A stretch of 34,825 bases of DNA, taken from contig JAHEYG010000028.1 in NCBI GenBank assembly GCA_023251725.1, positions 1 to 34,825 of the forward strand, read 5' to 3'. Shown one piece after another: positions 8,719 through 16,415 of the stretch. A program made the position numbers and the translations under genes. This DNA is from Sphingobacteriaceae bacterium (GTDB lineage Bacteria > Bacteroidota > Bacteroidia > B-17B0 > Aurantibacillaceae). The number at the start of each line of letters is the position of its first letter. The stretch's first letter is position 1. The notes beneath the pieces are model-generated. The model was not told where the DNA came from and searched no databases. It worked only from the letters and a program-made list of their open reading frames with translations.

Positions 8719-9138
8719 CTAAGGCAGGTCATGTCTCTTCTTCCACTCCTCGAAATACGGCGGAACAGTTATGTACAAATCCATATTTTTTGGATTCATA
8801 AAAACCTGAATGGTTTGTCCTGAACACGAAAGGCTTTTATCTTTCCCACTAAAAATTTTATATTCGAAAATAATTTTTGCAGCGGGCGAATTAATAAAAT
8901 TGGTTTCAATAATGGCTGTATCTCCGTAAAGAAGTGGTTTTTTATATTGCAACTGGATATCCACAATGGGCACCGCCAAATTATCCGCTTCAAAAATATC
9001 TAAATATCCTAAACCGTATTGTTTGCCGAAGGCTTCTCTCCCATCTTCAAAAAATTTTACATAATGTCCGTGCCAAACAACCCGAAGCGAATCAATTTCA
9101 CTAAAACGGATTGGAATTTCAATAGTGTTTTTTAGCAT
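8719..9138 (-). CDS. Acyl-CoA thioesterase, 4HBT/YbgC-like hotdog fold
   Basis: A 139-residue single hotdog domain, normal for the 4-hydroxybenzoyl-CoA thioesterase family. The active-site segment is RFSEIDSLRVVWHGHY, with D16 in the position of the catalytic Asp, followed by KFFEDGREAF on the central helix. It should hydrolyse an acyl-CoA or acyl-ACP; the chain is unknown. It starts 12 bp after the gatC stop on the same strand, so plsC-gatC-thioesterase may be one transcript. A lipid role fits its acyltransferase neighbour. Confidence 0.82.
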   Translation of the reverse strand: MLKNTIEIPIRFSEIDSLRVVWHGHYVKFFEDGREAFGKQYGLGYLDIFEADNLAVPIVDIQLQYKKPLLYGDTAIIETNFINSPAAKIIFEYKIFSGKDKSLSCSGQTIQVFMNPKNMDLYITVPPYFEEWKKRHDLP

Positions 9139-9150
9139 AGCGAAATAAAA

Positions 9151-9450
9151 TTAATGCTGCTCAATTACTTTTGGCACCTTAAAATAATCAGAATCTTTTT
9201 TCGGAGCATTTTTTAAAGCTTCGGCCTGCGTTAATGTAACTTTAACTTCATCTTCCCGCATTACATTGATGTCATTATTCATATAAATTAAAGGATCAAC
9301 TTTATTGGTATCTAACTCATTTAATTTATCTACCCAGGCAAGCATTCGATTCATATCGTTTGCAATTTCGTTTTTTGCCTCAGCATTAAACTCTAATCGC
9401 GCCAAGTGCGCAATTTCATCTACGGTTTTTAAATCAATTTTTTGTGCCAT
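9151..9450 (-). CDS. gatC: Aspartyl/glutamyl-tRNA(Asn/Gln) amidotransferase subunit C
   Basis: A 99-residue protein matching GatC along its length: VDEIAHLARLEF at the N-terminus, a helical middle ending in LNELDTNKVDPL, and the MREDEV segment before the C-terminal belt. GatC wraps GatA and GatB in the enzyme that converts misacylated Asp-tRNA(Asn) or Glu-tRNA(Gln) to the amidated form. gatA and gatB are not in the window. Its start overlaps the end of plsC by 17 bp. Confidence 0.93.
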   Translation of the reverse strand: MAQKIDLKTVDEIAHLARLEFNAEAKNEIANDMNRMLAWVDKLNELDTNKVDPLIYMNNDINVMREDEVKVTLTQAEALKNAPKKDSDYFKVPKVIEQH

Positions 9451-10189
9451 TATATTTTATCAAAGCTTCATTAATTAATGAATGCGTTTTATCACGTAAA
9501 GCTACTAAATTTTCTTCGGTTAAACCTTTGGTGGGAATAGGATCAAAAACAATTATTCGGGCAATTCCCGGCCTGCCAAAACTTTTAAAAAACCCGCCAT
9601 TCTGCAATAATTTCCAGTTATTTAAATTTACTACCGGAATTATCGGAACTTGTTTTTCGATGGCTAATTTAAAAGCACCATTCTTAAAAGGGCGCAATTC
9701 ACCTTCGTTCGAAATGGTTCCTTCAGGATAAATAATCAAACCAAAACCTTCATCCAGTTTTTCTCCTGCTTTAATAAATGCTTTGTGCGAATCGCCTCTG
9801 CTCTTCCGGTTTACAGGAATATCCATGTACTTAAAAAAGTTTCTAAATAAAGGTGCCTTCAATAATTCGGCCTTTGCCATAAATAAAGAAACATGTTTAA
9901 TGTAAAAAACGCTTAAACAAATATCCAAATACGACGAATGATTAGGTGTAATAACGCAGTTTGAAGGCAAAGTATATTTTTTAGTTTGGTATTTTATTAT
10001 CGGAAAAATCCCGGAAGGATAACAAATACACGACGCCCATACTTTCTTGAGAAAAAAAGCAAATTTTAAATTGCCCGTTATAAATCCTAAATAAAAAAAT
10101 GGGTACAATATTAAAAATGGAAAAGTGAACCAGATTAAAAACCAGACTTTCCAAACAGGACTAAATATTAAACGAATTATTTCTTTCAA
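9434..10189 (-). CDS. plsC: 1-acyl-sn-glycerol-3-phosphate acyltransferase (PlsC family)
   Basis: A 251-residue membrane acyltransferase with an N-terminal hydrophobic anchor (about 11-48). The catalytic HX4D box is in PNHSSYLD (H84, D89), and the acceptor-binding EGT lies in YPEGTISNEG (E156-T158). It should acylate lysophosphatidic acid to phosphatidic acid, or a similar lipid acceptor such as an ornithine lipid. No in-frame ATG exists between the upstream stop (10223-10225) and the first conserved residues; the first usable start is TTG at 10187-10189. It overlaps gatC by 17 bp, implying coupled translation. Confidence 0.88.
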   Translation of the reverse strand: MKEIIRLIFSPVWKVWFLIWFTFPFLILYPFFYLGFITGNLKFAFFLKKVWASCICYPSGIFPIIKYQTKKYTLPSNCVITPNHSSYLDICLSVFYIKHVSLFMAKAELLKAPLFRNFFKYMDIPVNRKSRGDSHKAFIKAGEKLDEGFGLIIYPEGTISNEGELRPFKNGAFKLAIEKQVPIIPVVNLNNWKLLQNGGFFKSFGRPGIARIIVFDPIPTKGLTEENLVALRDKTHSLINEALIKYNGTKN

Positions 10190-10296
10190 ATGCTTTAAAA
10201 TGTAAATAGTAAAACTACTAAATTAAAAGGAATGACGCTTTTAAACAATAAACGCATTAATTCGGTGTAAAATTGTATTTTTATACCCTTTAAACT

Positions 10297-11268
10297 ATGT
10301 CACGAATTTTAACCGGTATACAAAGCACCAACGTTCCGCACTTAGGCAATATCCTTGGTGCCATTTTGCCGGCCATCGAATTAAGTAAAAAACCAAACAA
10401 CGAATCGCTTTTTTTTATTGCCGATTTGCATTCGCTTACAGCTATAAAGGACGCCAATTTTATTATTGAAAGTACCAGAGCAGTTGCTGCCACCTGGTTA
10501 GCTTTTGGATTTGATACACAAAAAAATATTTTTTACCGTCAGAGTCGCGTTACAGAAGTTTGTGAACTTACCTGGTATTTAAATTGTTTTACACCATTTC
10601 CGATGTTGGCGAATGCACATTCTTTTAAAGATAAATTAGATCGGTTAAATGAAGTTAATGCAGGCGTGTTTATTTATCCGGTTTTAATGGCTGCTGATAT
10701 TTTATTGTATGATGCCAATTTTGTTCCTGTAGGGAAAGATCAGATGCAACATTTAGAAATTGCCCGCGATATTGCGTCGTCTTTCAATCATAAACTAAAT
10801 AAAGAAATTTTTGTGCTGCCCGAGGGTCTTACCGATGAACGCGTAATGATAGTACCGGGTACCGACGGACAAAAAATGAGTAAATCGTATAATAATTTTA
10901 TTAATATTTTTCTTCCCGAAAAAGATTTAAAAAAAGTGGTGTTGGGAATTATTACCGACAGCACACCAATGGAAGCGCCAAAAAATCCGGATACCTGCAA
11001 TGTTTTTCAGCTGTATAAATTATTAGCAAGTGCCGAACAAACATTAGCCCTACGCGAAAATTATTTAAAAGGTAATTTCGGTTACGGGCACGCAAAAACT
11101 GCATTGTTCGAATTGATTCTGGATAAATATTCGGCCGAACGAAAAACATTTAATGAGTTAATGAATAATCCCGCTCAACTCGAAAGCGAATTATGCATTG
11201 GCGAAACCAAAGCAAAAAAAATTGCGCAGCAAAAAATTAAACAAGTACGCGAAGCCTTAGGCTTTTAA
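10297..11268 (+). CDS. trpS: Tryptophanyl-tRNA synthetase
   Basis: A 323-residue class Ic aminoacyl-tRNA synthetase, usual for bacterial TrpRS. The HIGH-box equivalent is PHLGN at residues 14-18, and KMSKS is intact at 193-197 (GTDGQKMSKSYNN). YPVLMAADILLYDA and VGKDQMQHLEIARDIA are typical TrpRS segments. It charges tRNA-Trp in the cytoplasm. It is divergent from plsC. A short hairpin, AAGCC-TTA-GGCTT followed by TT, overlaps the stop codon (11252-11266) and may end transcription weakly. Confidence 0.95.
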   Translation: MSRILTGIQSTNVPHLGNILGAILPAIELSKKPNNESLFFIADLHSLTAIKDANFIIESTRAVAATWLAFGFDTQKNIFYRQSRVTEVCELTWYLNCFTPFPMLANAHSFKDKLDRLNEVNAGVFIYPVLMAADILLYDANFVPVGKDQMQHLEIARDIASSFNHKLNKEIFVLPEGLTDERVMIVPGTDGQKMSKSYNNFINIFLPEKDLKKVVLGIITDSTPMEAPKNPDTCNVFQLYKLLASAEQTLALRENYLKGNFGYGHAKTALFELILDKYSAERKTFNELMNNPAQLESELCIGETKAKKIAQQKIKQVREALGF

Positions 11269-11344
11269 GCCCTTTCTGCATCTTCACCAGAAATAAAGGA
11301 ACTAAATTACCGCCTGACATTTATTTAACTACACAATTTTGCAA

Positions 11345-11374
11345 TTGATGCTTACAATTTTTTAGGTATATTTG
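11345..11374 (+). promoter_or_regulatory. Promoter of the GT2-methyltransferase pair
   Basis: TTG at 11345-11347, a 19-nt spacer, then TATATTTG at 11367-11374, a perfect TAnnTTTG. The start codon is at 11390, so the leader is about 8-10 nt. Confidence 0.6.
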
Positions 11375-11389
11375 TTATAAGCATTAATA

Positions 11390-12112
11390 ATGTCGAAGCC
11401 ATTTGTATCTATAATATTACCCTGTTATAAAGAAGAGCGCCATTTACTGGAAAGCATTCACGAACTTTCTAAAGTAGCAAAGGGCTTCGATTTTACTTAC
11501 GAATTTATTTTTGTGGAAGATTTTAGTCCCGATAAAACTGCCATTCAGTTAAAAAGACTCGAATCTACTTTACAACACTCTAAATTTATTTATCATTCGC
11601 ATAATAAAGGGCGCGGTGCCTCTATTAAATCGGGTTTTAATAAAGCAGAAGGAGATATTATTGGTTATATTGACGTGGATTTAGAAGTGAGTCCGCTTTA
11701 CATTAGCGACATGGTGGAAGCTTTGCAAACTCACGATGTTGCTGTTGGAAAAAGAAATTATTTTTATCAGTTAACTTTTAAATCAATTTTCAGAAATTTT
11801 TTGAGCAAAGGTTATCACGTTTTAAGTAAGCGTTTATTAAAGTATCCTTATTCCGATACAGAAGCCGGATACAAATTTTTTAAAAAAGAATCCGTTTTCC
11901 CTTTTTTTAATCAAATAGAAAATAACCATTGGTTTTGGGATACTGAATTTATGGCAAAAGTGTATATCCATAATTTAAAAGTTATTGAAATTCCGGTTGA
12001 ATTTATAAGAAACGATAAAAAGCAATCCACAGTAAAGCCGATAAGAGACAGTTTTACTTATTTAAGAGAATTATTTAAAAACAAAAAACGACTCTCCAAA
12101 AAAAATCAATAA
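11390..12112 (+). CDS. Family 2 glycosyltransferase (DPM1/polyprenyl-phosphate type)
   Basis: A 240-residue GT-A domain. VSIILPCYKEE opens the nucleotide-binding fold, FVEDFSPD (41-48) is the first acidic motif, GRGASIKSGF follows, and the metal-binding DXD is DVD at 95-97. Near the C-terminus is NHWFWDTEF, the segment that usually holds the acceptor-side acid. There are no C-terminal membrane helices, unlike GtrB types. It probably transfers a sugar from a nucleotide sugar to a lipid carrier or glycan. The stop codon abuts the next ATG (TAA then ATG), so translation is probably coupled to the methyltransferase. Confidence 0.85.
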   Translation: MSKPFVSIILPCYKEERHLLESIHELSKVAKGFDFTYEFIFVEDFSPDKTAIQLKRLESTLQHSKFIYHSHNKGRGASIKSGFNKAEGDIIGYIDVDLEVSPLYISDMVEALQTHDVAVGKRNYFYQLTFKSIFRNFLSKGYHVLSKRLLKYPYSDTEAGYKFFKKESVFPFFNQIENNHWFWDTEFMAKVYIHNLKVIEIPVEFIRNDKKQSTVKPIRDSFTYLRELFKNKKRLSKKNQ

Positions 12113-12709
12113 ATGCGTAGTCCCATTTACTGGCATCCGTTTTTTTACCAAGCCGCCATTAAACTTACTTTCGGAAAAAGTTTTATTTCGCGCTACGAAA
12201 AATTAGCAAAACACATTCCCGAAAATTCAAATTTATTGGAGCTGTGCATGGGCGATGCCTATTTATTTTTAAATTATCTTAAGCCAAAAAATATTAATTA
12301 CACTTGCGTGGATGTGAATTCAACATTTGTAAATGCTGCTAAAAAAAAAGGATTAAATGCGTTACAATTGAATATTGAAACGGATGAAATTGCTAAAGCA
12401 GATTATGTTTTGATGCAAGGAAGTTTATGTTATTTTATTCCCAACGAAAAACATATTATTCAAAAATTGCTCGATGCCTGTAATAAACAATTAATTATTT
12501 CAGAAAATATTGAGAACATCAGCAATTCTGATTCTAAATTAAAATCTTATTTGGCCGAAAAATTTTCGGATGCAGGAGTGGGACAATCAAAAATAAAATT
12601 TACAAAAGAATTTATTGAAAATACTTTTTCGGATTTTAAAAGCCAAATAAAAGTTTGGGAAGTTTCTCCTAATAACAAAGAAATTATTATCGTTTTAAGT
12701 AAGCACTGA
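12113..12709 (+). CDS. Class I SAM-dependent methyltransferase-like protein
   Basis: A 198-residue Rossmann-type protein. LLELCMGDAYLF (41-52) is motif I for S-adenosylmethionine, CVDVNS (65-70) gives the acidic residue after strand 2, and YVLMQGSLCYF is the motif IV region. Motif I is unusual in having C-M-G-D in place of the common G-x-G-x-G, so SAM binding is likely but not certain. It follows the GT2 gene directly. It could methylate a sugar or lipid made by that enzyme. Its last 23 bp overlap the end of the convergent GT-C-like gene. Confidence 0.6.
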   Translation: MRSPIYWHPFFYQAAIKLTFGKSFISRYEKLAKHIPENSNLLELCMGDAYLFLNYLKPKNINYTCVDVNSTFVNAAKKKGLNALQLNIETDEIAKADYVLMQGSLCYFIPNEKHIIQKLLDACNKQLIISENIENISNSDSKLKSYLAEKFSDAGVGQSKIKFTKEFIENTFSDFKSQIKVWEVSPNNKEIIIVLSKH

Positions 12710-14141
12710 TTTTAATAAAATAATACTGCGCTAAAAAGCAAGCGCTTACCACCATAAACGGATATGCCGGCACCAAATAACGGTGTTCGCAAAATTTAAA
12801 TCCAAAAGGAATTACTAATAGAGTATAAATTACCGGCAAGAAAAAAACAATTGCTTTATTTCGGTAGGGGAAAATAAAAACGCCCGTTAAACAAATCAAT
12901 AAAATAATCCAATAAAGCGCTTCATAAAATAATTTAACGAGTTTAGAAAAAATATTTAGATCAGAAAACTTTTTATTAAATAAATTATAAGTGCCGCTAT
13001 GAACGATAAACTTTTTAAGAATCATTAAGCGCGCCACCACATAAAACACAAAAGGTTTTTCGTGCTGCACCGAAAGTTCATATTGCTTGCACTTATTATT
13101 TATTTCGTCGTACTTATAAATAATATTTTGCGGCAAATTATATTTTTCGGGATAATCTGTTATCATTTGTTTCAACTTTAATAAAGTATCCATATTAAAT
13201 GCCGAAGTAAAAATATAATCGGGCAATTGTGGCTTAAAATCGCTTTTCACAAAATCTGATTTATAATTAAACCATCTTATTTCTGCTTCCGGATTCCAGA
13301 ACATGATATCGCCGCCCCAGGATTGAAGAAAGCGACCAAGGTTTTCGTAATAGTCGTTATTGGCCCGTTCGTAATAAATAGATTTACGCATGGGAATAAA
13401 TTTATGATGCACCTGATAATTACGCCCCATCCACCAACCGTCAAATACTAAAAACGACGAGAAAAAAATAACCAGACTAATAAAAGCCGTCTTAAAATTA
13501 ATTTGCTTTTTTCGGTAAAGAATGTAAAAATAAATAATGATGAAGAAGGCAAACATAAAACAAACCGGTCTTAAAAAAAGAAGCCAGGTAAAAAGTAAAC
13601 TGCATATGAGTAAAGTTTTGTTTTGTCGGTGCAAATGAAACTGCACAATGTAATAAACAAAAAAAACGGTGAACGAAGTGCACAAACTCTCGGTTAAAAA
13701 ATATACATCATAAATATTTGAATAAGTACTTATTAAAAAAATATAAAACACCGCATAAAAAAGAAAATTAGATTTAGTTAAATCAAAAACGGCTTTTGCT
13801 AAAACGTAAACCGACAAAGCGCTTAGCACCAATTGAAGTATTAAAAAAAGATTACAACTTACCACCATTGAGAAAAAAAATCGAAGCAAAATATAAATTG
13901 GTGCTAAAGCCGGCGCTCTAAAATCGGGGTCGTACGATCCGTTTTTAACGTAATTCTCGAGTGGAAATAAATAAGTTGTACTATCGCCGGATAAACTGCC
14001 CCAGAATCCGTTAATTTCCGACAATTGATGCTGAGCTAATAAAAATAAAAAAATGAATGTTTTAAAAGTCAAAGAAATAAAAATCCAAAGCCAAACTTTA
14101 TCGATAGAAAAAAAAAGTTTATTTTTTATGACGTTTAGCAA
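12687..14141 (-). CDS. Multi-pass GT-C-like membrane glycosyltransferase (hypothetical)
   Basis: A 484-residue protein with about 10-11 predicted membrane helices. The first periplasmic loop carries GDSTTYLFPLENYV (D53) followed by FRAPALAPIYILLR, the arrangement seen in ArnT/PMT-like GT-C enzymes, where an Asp near TM1 is catalytic. A large soluble loop lies at about 250-370. It would transfer a sugar from a polyprenyl-phosphate donor on the periplasmic side. The start is TTG at 14139-14141: an in-frame stop lies 9 nt upstream and no ATG is available before the first helices. It lies 25 bp downstream of the ABC exporter gene on the same strand. The family call rests on topology and one motif. 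Confidence 0.6.
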   Translation of the reverse strand: MLNVIKNKLFFSIDKVWLWIFISLTFKTFIFLFLLAQHQLSEINGFWGSLSGDSTTYLFPLENYVKNGSYDPDFRAPALAPIYILLRFFFSMVVSCNLFLILQLVLSALSVYVLAKAVFDLTKSNFLFYAVFYIFLISTYSNIYDVYFLTESLCTSFTVFFVYYIVQFHLHRQNKTLLICSLLFTWLLFLRPVCFMFAFFIIIYFYILYRKKQINFKTAFISLVIFFSSFLVFDGWWMGRNYQVHHKFIPMRKSIYYERANNDYYENLGRFLQSWGGDIMFWNPEAEIRWFNYKSDFVKSDFKPQLPDYIFTSAFNMDTLLKLKQMITDYPEKYNLPQNIIYKYDEINNKCKQYELSVQHEKPFVFYVVARLMILKKFIVHSGTYNLFNKKFSDLNIFSKLVKLFYEALYWIILLICLTGVFIFPYRNKAIVFFLPVIYTLLVIPFGFKFCEHRYLVPAYPFMVVSACFLAQYYFIKISAYLKR

Positions 14142-14166
14142 ATTAAAAATTTATTGGAAAATTAAT

Positions 14167-15990
14167 TTAGTTCCATTCAAATTGCATTTTGTTTAGCTTA
14201 TGATACAAACCTGTTTCGTTAGCCATTAACTGAGCATGAGTTCCGGTTTCTTTTACTTCGCCTTTTTGTAACACAATAATTTTATCGGCATTTTTTATGG
14301 TAGATAAACGATGTGCAATTACAATAGAAGTTCTTCCAACCATTAATTTATCTAAGGCTTCCTGCACTAAATGCTCGCTCTCGCTATCTAAACTGCTGGT
14401 GGCTTCGTCTAAAATTAAAATGGAAGGATCTTTTAATACCGCACGCGCGATGGCTACGCGCTGTCTTTGTCCGCCCGATAACTGAATGCCTCTATCGCCC
14501 ACAATGGTTTCAAATTTATCGGGAAAACTCATAATAAAATCGTACGCATTTGCTTTTTTGGAAGCTTCCATAATTTCTTCCATGGTTGCATTTGGCTTAC
14601 CGTATAAAATATTTTCTCTGATACTTCCGCCAAATAATAAAACATCTTGCGGCACAATGGCCATCTGATCGCGCAATTCGGTTAAACCATAATCGGTCGA
14701 TTTTTTTCCGTCAATTAAAAATGTTCCGCTGTCGGGGTCGTAAAACCGTAAGGTTAAAGAAGCAATGGTTGATTTTCCGCTACCACTGCTTCCAACCAAC
14801 GCAACGGTTTCGCCGGATTTAACTGTAAAAGAAACATCTTTGAGCACCACAAATTCGGGACGCGAAGGATAAACAAATTTAATATTTTTAAATTCGAGTT
14901 CGCCTTTAAAACGAACGGCTGCTTTTTGTGATCTTTCCTGCAAATCTATTTTTTCAATTTTTCCATCAATTAATTCGAAAATGCGTTCGGTGGCGCCCAA
15001 TGCTTTTTGTATGGAAGCAATTTGATCGGGCAAACCGCCTAATGAACCCGCAACAAATAAAGAGAGCATTAAAAATTTTCCGAACTCTTCGGCTGTAATA
15101 TCGCCGCTATTTTTTAGCAACAACATTTTCCATAAAATAAAAAATACAGCGCCAAAAATAAATGTAACCACAAATGCAAAAAAGGTTCCTCTAAAAATTC
15201 CAAACTTTAAACCAAAATCTCTTACCCCGTTGGTTACTTTATCGTACCTGCTAATTTCAAAATTTTCGTTAGTGAAAGATTTTACGTTGCTAATGCCGGT
15301 TAATGCTTCTCCAACTATTACATTCGTCTCTGCAATTTTATCCTGAAAAAGTTTAGAATAGTTTCTTATTTTTTTTCCAAAATAAAGTGTAACAATAATT
15401 AATGGGGGAATAATTATTAAAAATAATTTAGCCACATCCCACGAAGTGTAATACATAATAAGCACCAATCCGCCAATACCCACAATACTCTGCCGTATTA
15501 ATTCGGCAATATTTATGGTGAAGGCTTCAGACACAACATTTATATCGGTGGCAATTCGGCTGCTTAATTCGGCTACCTGATTTTGAGAGAAAAATTCCAT
15601 CGGCATTTGAATTAATTTGCTGAACGTATCTTTTCGTAAACCTTTTAAAATATTTTCGGTTACGTGTGCGAAAAAATAAACTCTTCCAAACGAAAAAAAT
15701 CCTTGCACCACTAAAATAATAAGTAAGATTTTTCCGATGTAATACAATTCGGTTTGCATTTGTTCAGCACTTTTTCCGGTATCACCAAAATACCCAAACA
15801 TTTTACCCGAAATGAGCGGAAAAAATAATCCCACAATAGCGGTTCCAAATAAAAAAAACATGCCAAATATAAAACGCCATTTATTTCGACCTAAATAACC
15901 AAATAAACGAAGCGATTTTTTGAGATTTTGAGCACTTAATTTAGCTTTGGGAATATCTATATTTTTAGTTCGTGAAGGACCGCCGGCCAT
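14167..15990 (-). CDS. MsbA-like ABC exporter, fused permease and ATPase
   Basis: A 607-residue half-transporter of usual length. Six membrane helices span residues about 38-315, and the ATPase domain follows. It has Walker A GSSGSGKST (400-408), Q-loop VPQD, signature LSGGQ (504-508), Walker B ILILDEA (524-530) and H-loop H560 (IAHRLST), all intact. It would function as a homodimer that flips or exports a lipid, lipid-linked glycan or drug. The neighbouring glycosyltransferases favour lipid/glycan export, but multidrug export cannot be excluded. A -7 box (TACCTTTG, minus strand 16017-16010) lies 20 bp upstream. Confidence 0.9.
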   Translation of the reverse strand: MAGGPSRTKNIDIPKAKLSAQNLKKSLRLFGYLGRNKWRFIFGMFFLFGTAIVGLFFPLISGKMFGYFGDTGKSAEQMQTELYYIGKILLIILVVQGFFSFGRVYFFAHVTENILKGLRKDTFSKLIQMPMEFFSQNQVAELSSRIATDINVVSEAFTINIAELIRQSIVGIGGLVLIMYYTSWDVAKLFLIIIPPLIIVTLYFGKKIRNYSKLFQDKIAETNVIVGEALTGISNVKSFTNENFEISRYDKVTNGVRDFGLKFGIFRGTFFAFVVTFIFGAVFFILWKMLLLKNSGDITAEEFGKFLMLSLFVAGSLGGLPDQIASIQKALGATERIFELIDGKIEKIDLQERSQKAAVRFKGELEFKNIKFVYPSRPEFVVLKDVSFTVKSGETVALVGSSGSGKSTIASLTLRFYDPDSGTFLIDGKKSTDYGLTELRDQMAIVPQDVLLFGGSIRENILYGKPNATMEEIMEASKKANAYDFIMSFPDKFETIVGDRGIQLSGGQRQRVAIARAVLKDPSILILDEATSSLDSESEHLVQEALDKLMVGRTSIVIAHRLSTIKNADKIIVLQKGEVKETGTHAQLMANETGLYHKLNKMQFEWN

Positions 15991-16009
15991 GTTTTAAAAA
16001 TTTATCCTA

Positions 16010-16017
16010 CAAAGGTA
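16010..16017 (-). promoter_or_regulatory. -7 promoter box for the ABC exporter gene
   Basis: TACCTTTG on the minus strand is a perfect TAnnTTTG, 20 bp before the ATG at 15990. No clear TTG is found at the -33 distance, so this is a partial match. Confidence 0.4.
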
Positions 16018-16079
16018 TCTGATTTTAGGAGGTAAATGGGCTAAAAACATCATTTTTTACCTGTTTTTTCCTCTAAAAA

Positions 16080-16110
16080 TTTGCTGTCTATTAAAAACTC
16101 TTTATATTTG
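16080..16110 (+). promoter_or_regulatory. Strong consensus promoter of rpmH
   Basis: TTTG (16080-16083), a 19-nt spacer and TATATTTG (16103-16110) match both Bacteroidota promoter elements. The leader to the ATG at 16146 is about 29 nt and contains a small CCGTTAAAACGG dyad. Confidence 0.65.
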
Positions 16111-16145
16111 CCCTCCGTTAAAACGGGATATTAAAAAATAAAGAA

Positions 16146-16307
16146 ATGAAAAGGACCTTTCAACCATCGCAGCGCAAAAGAAGAAACAAACATGGTTTCC
16201 GTGAGCGCATGTCATCACCCAACGGACGCCGTGTTATAGCATCGCGTCGTAAGAGAGGCCGTAAAAAATTAACGGTTTCAAGTGATAAACTGCATAAACG
16301 TCAATAA
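16146..16307 (+). CDS. rpmH: 50S ribosomal protein L34
   Basis: A 53-residue, very basic protein. It begins [20 protein letters not shown], continues with [19 protein letters not shown] and ends KLHKRQ; the first part is the near-invariant L34 signature. Small size is normal for L34. It lies in the large ribosomal subunit. It has its own consensus promoter (16080-16110) and a good intrinsic terminator (16332-16361), so it is a monocistronic unit here. The neighbouring restriction-modification genes are not the usual rpmH company (rnpA), which suggests an insertion or rearrangement next to it. Confidence 0.97.
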   Translation: MKRTFQPSQRKRRNKHGFRERMSSPNGRRVIASRRKRGRKKLTVSSDKLHKRQ

Positions 16308-16331
16308 GATTTTATTATATAGTTTCCAAAG

Positions 16332-16361
16332 AGCCTTGTAAAATGATTGCGAGGCTTTTTT
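16332..16361 (+). terminator. Intrinsic terminator after rpmH
   Basis: Ten-bp stem (AGCCTTGTAA 16332-16341 with TTGCGAGGCT 16347-16356, two G-U pairs), a 5-nt loop, then a run of T to 16361. Classic rho-independent layout 24 bp after the L34 stop. Confidence 0.8.
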
Positions 16362-16399
16362 ATGTGTATATAAATTATTTTTTAAAGTCCTTAAAACAT

Positions 16400-16407
16400 T
16401 AACTTTG
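16400..16407 (+). promoter_or_regulatory. -7 box immediately upstream of the type IIG gene
   Basis: TAACTTTG fits TAnnTTTG perfectly and ends 8 nt before the ATG at 16416. Transcription starting at the normal distance would begin almost at the start codon, giving a leaderless message. The -33 element is not evident. Confidence 0.4.
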
Positions 16408-16415
16408 GTGCTCTT

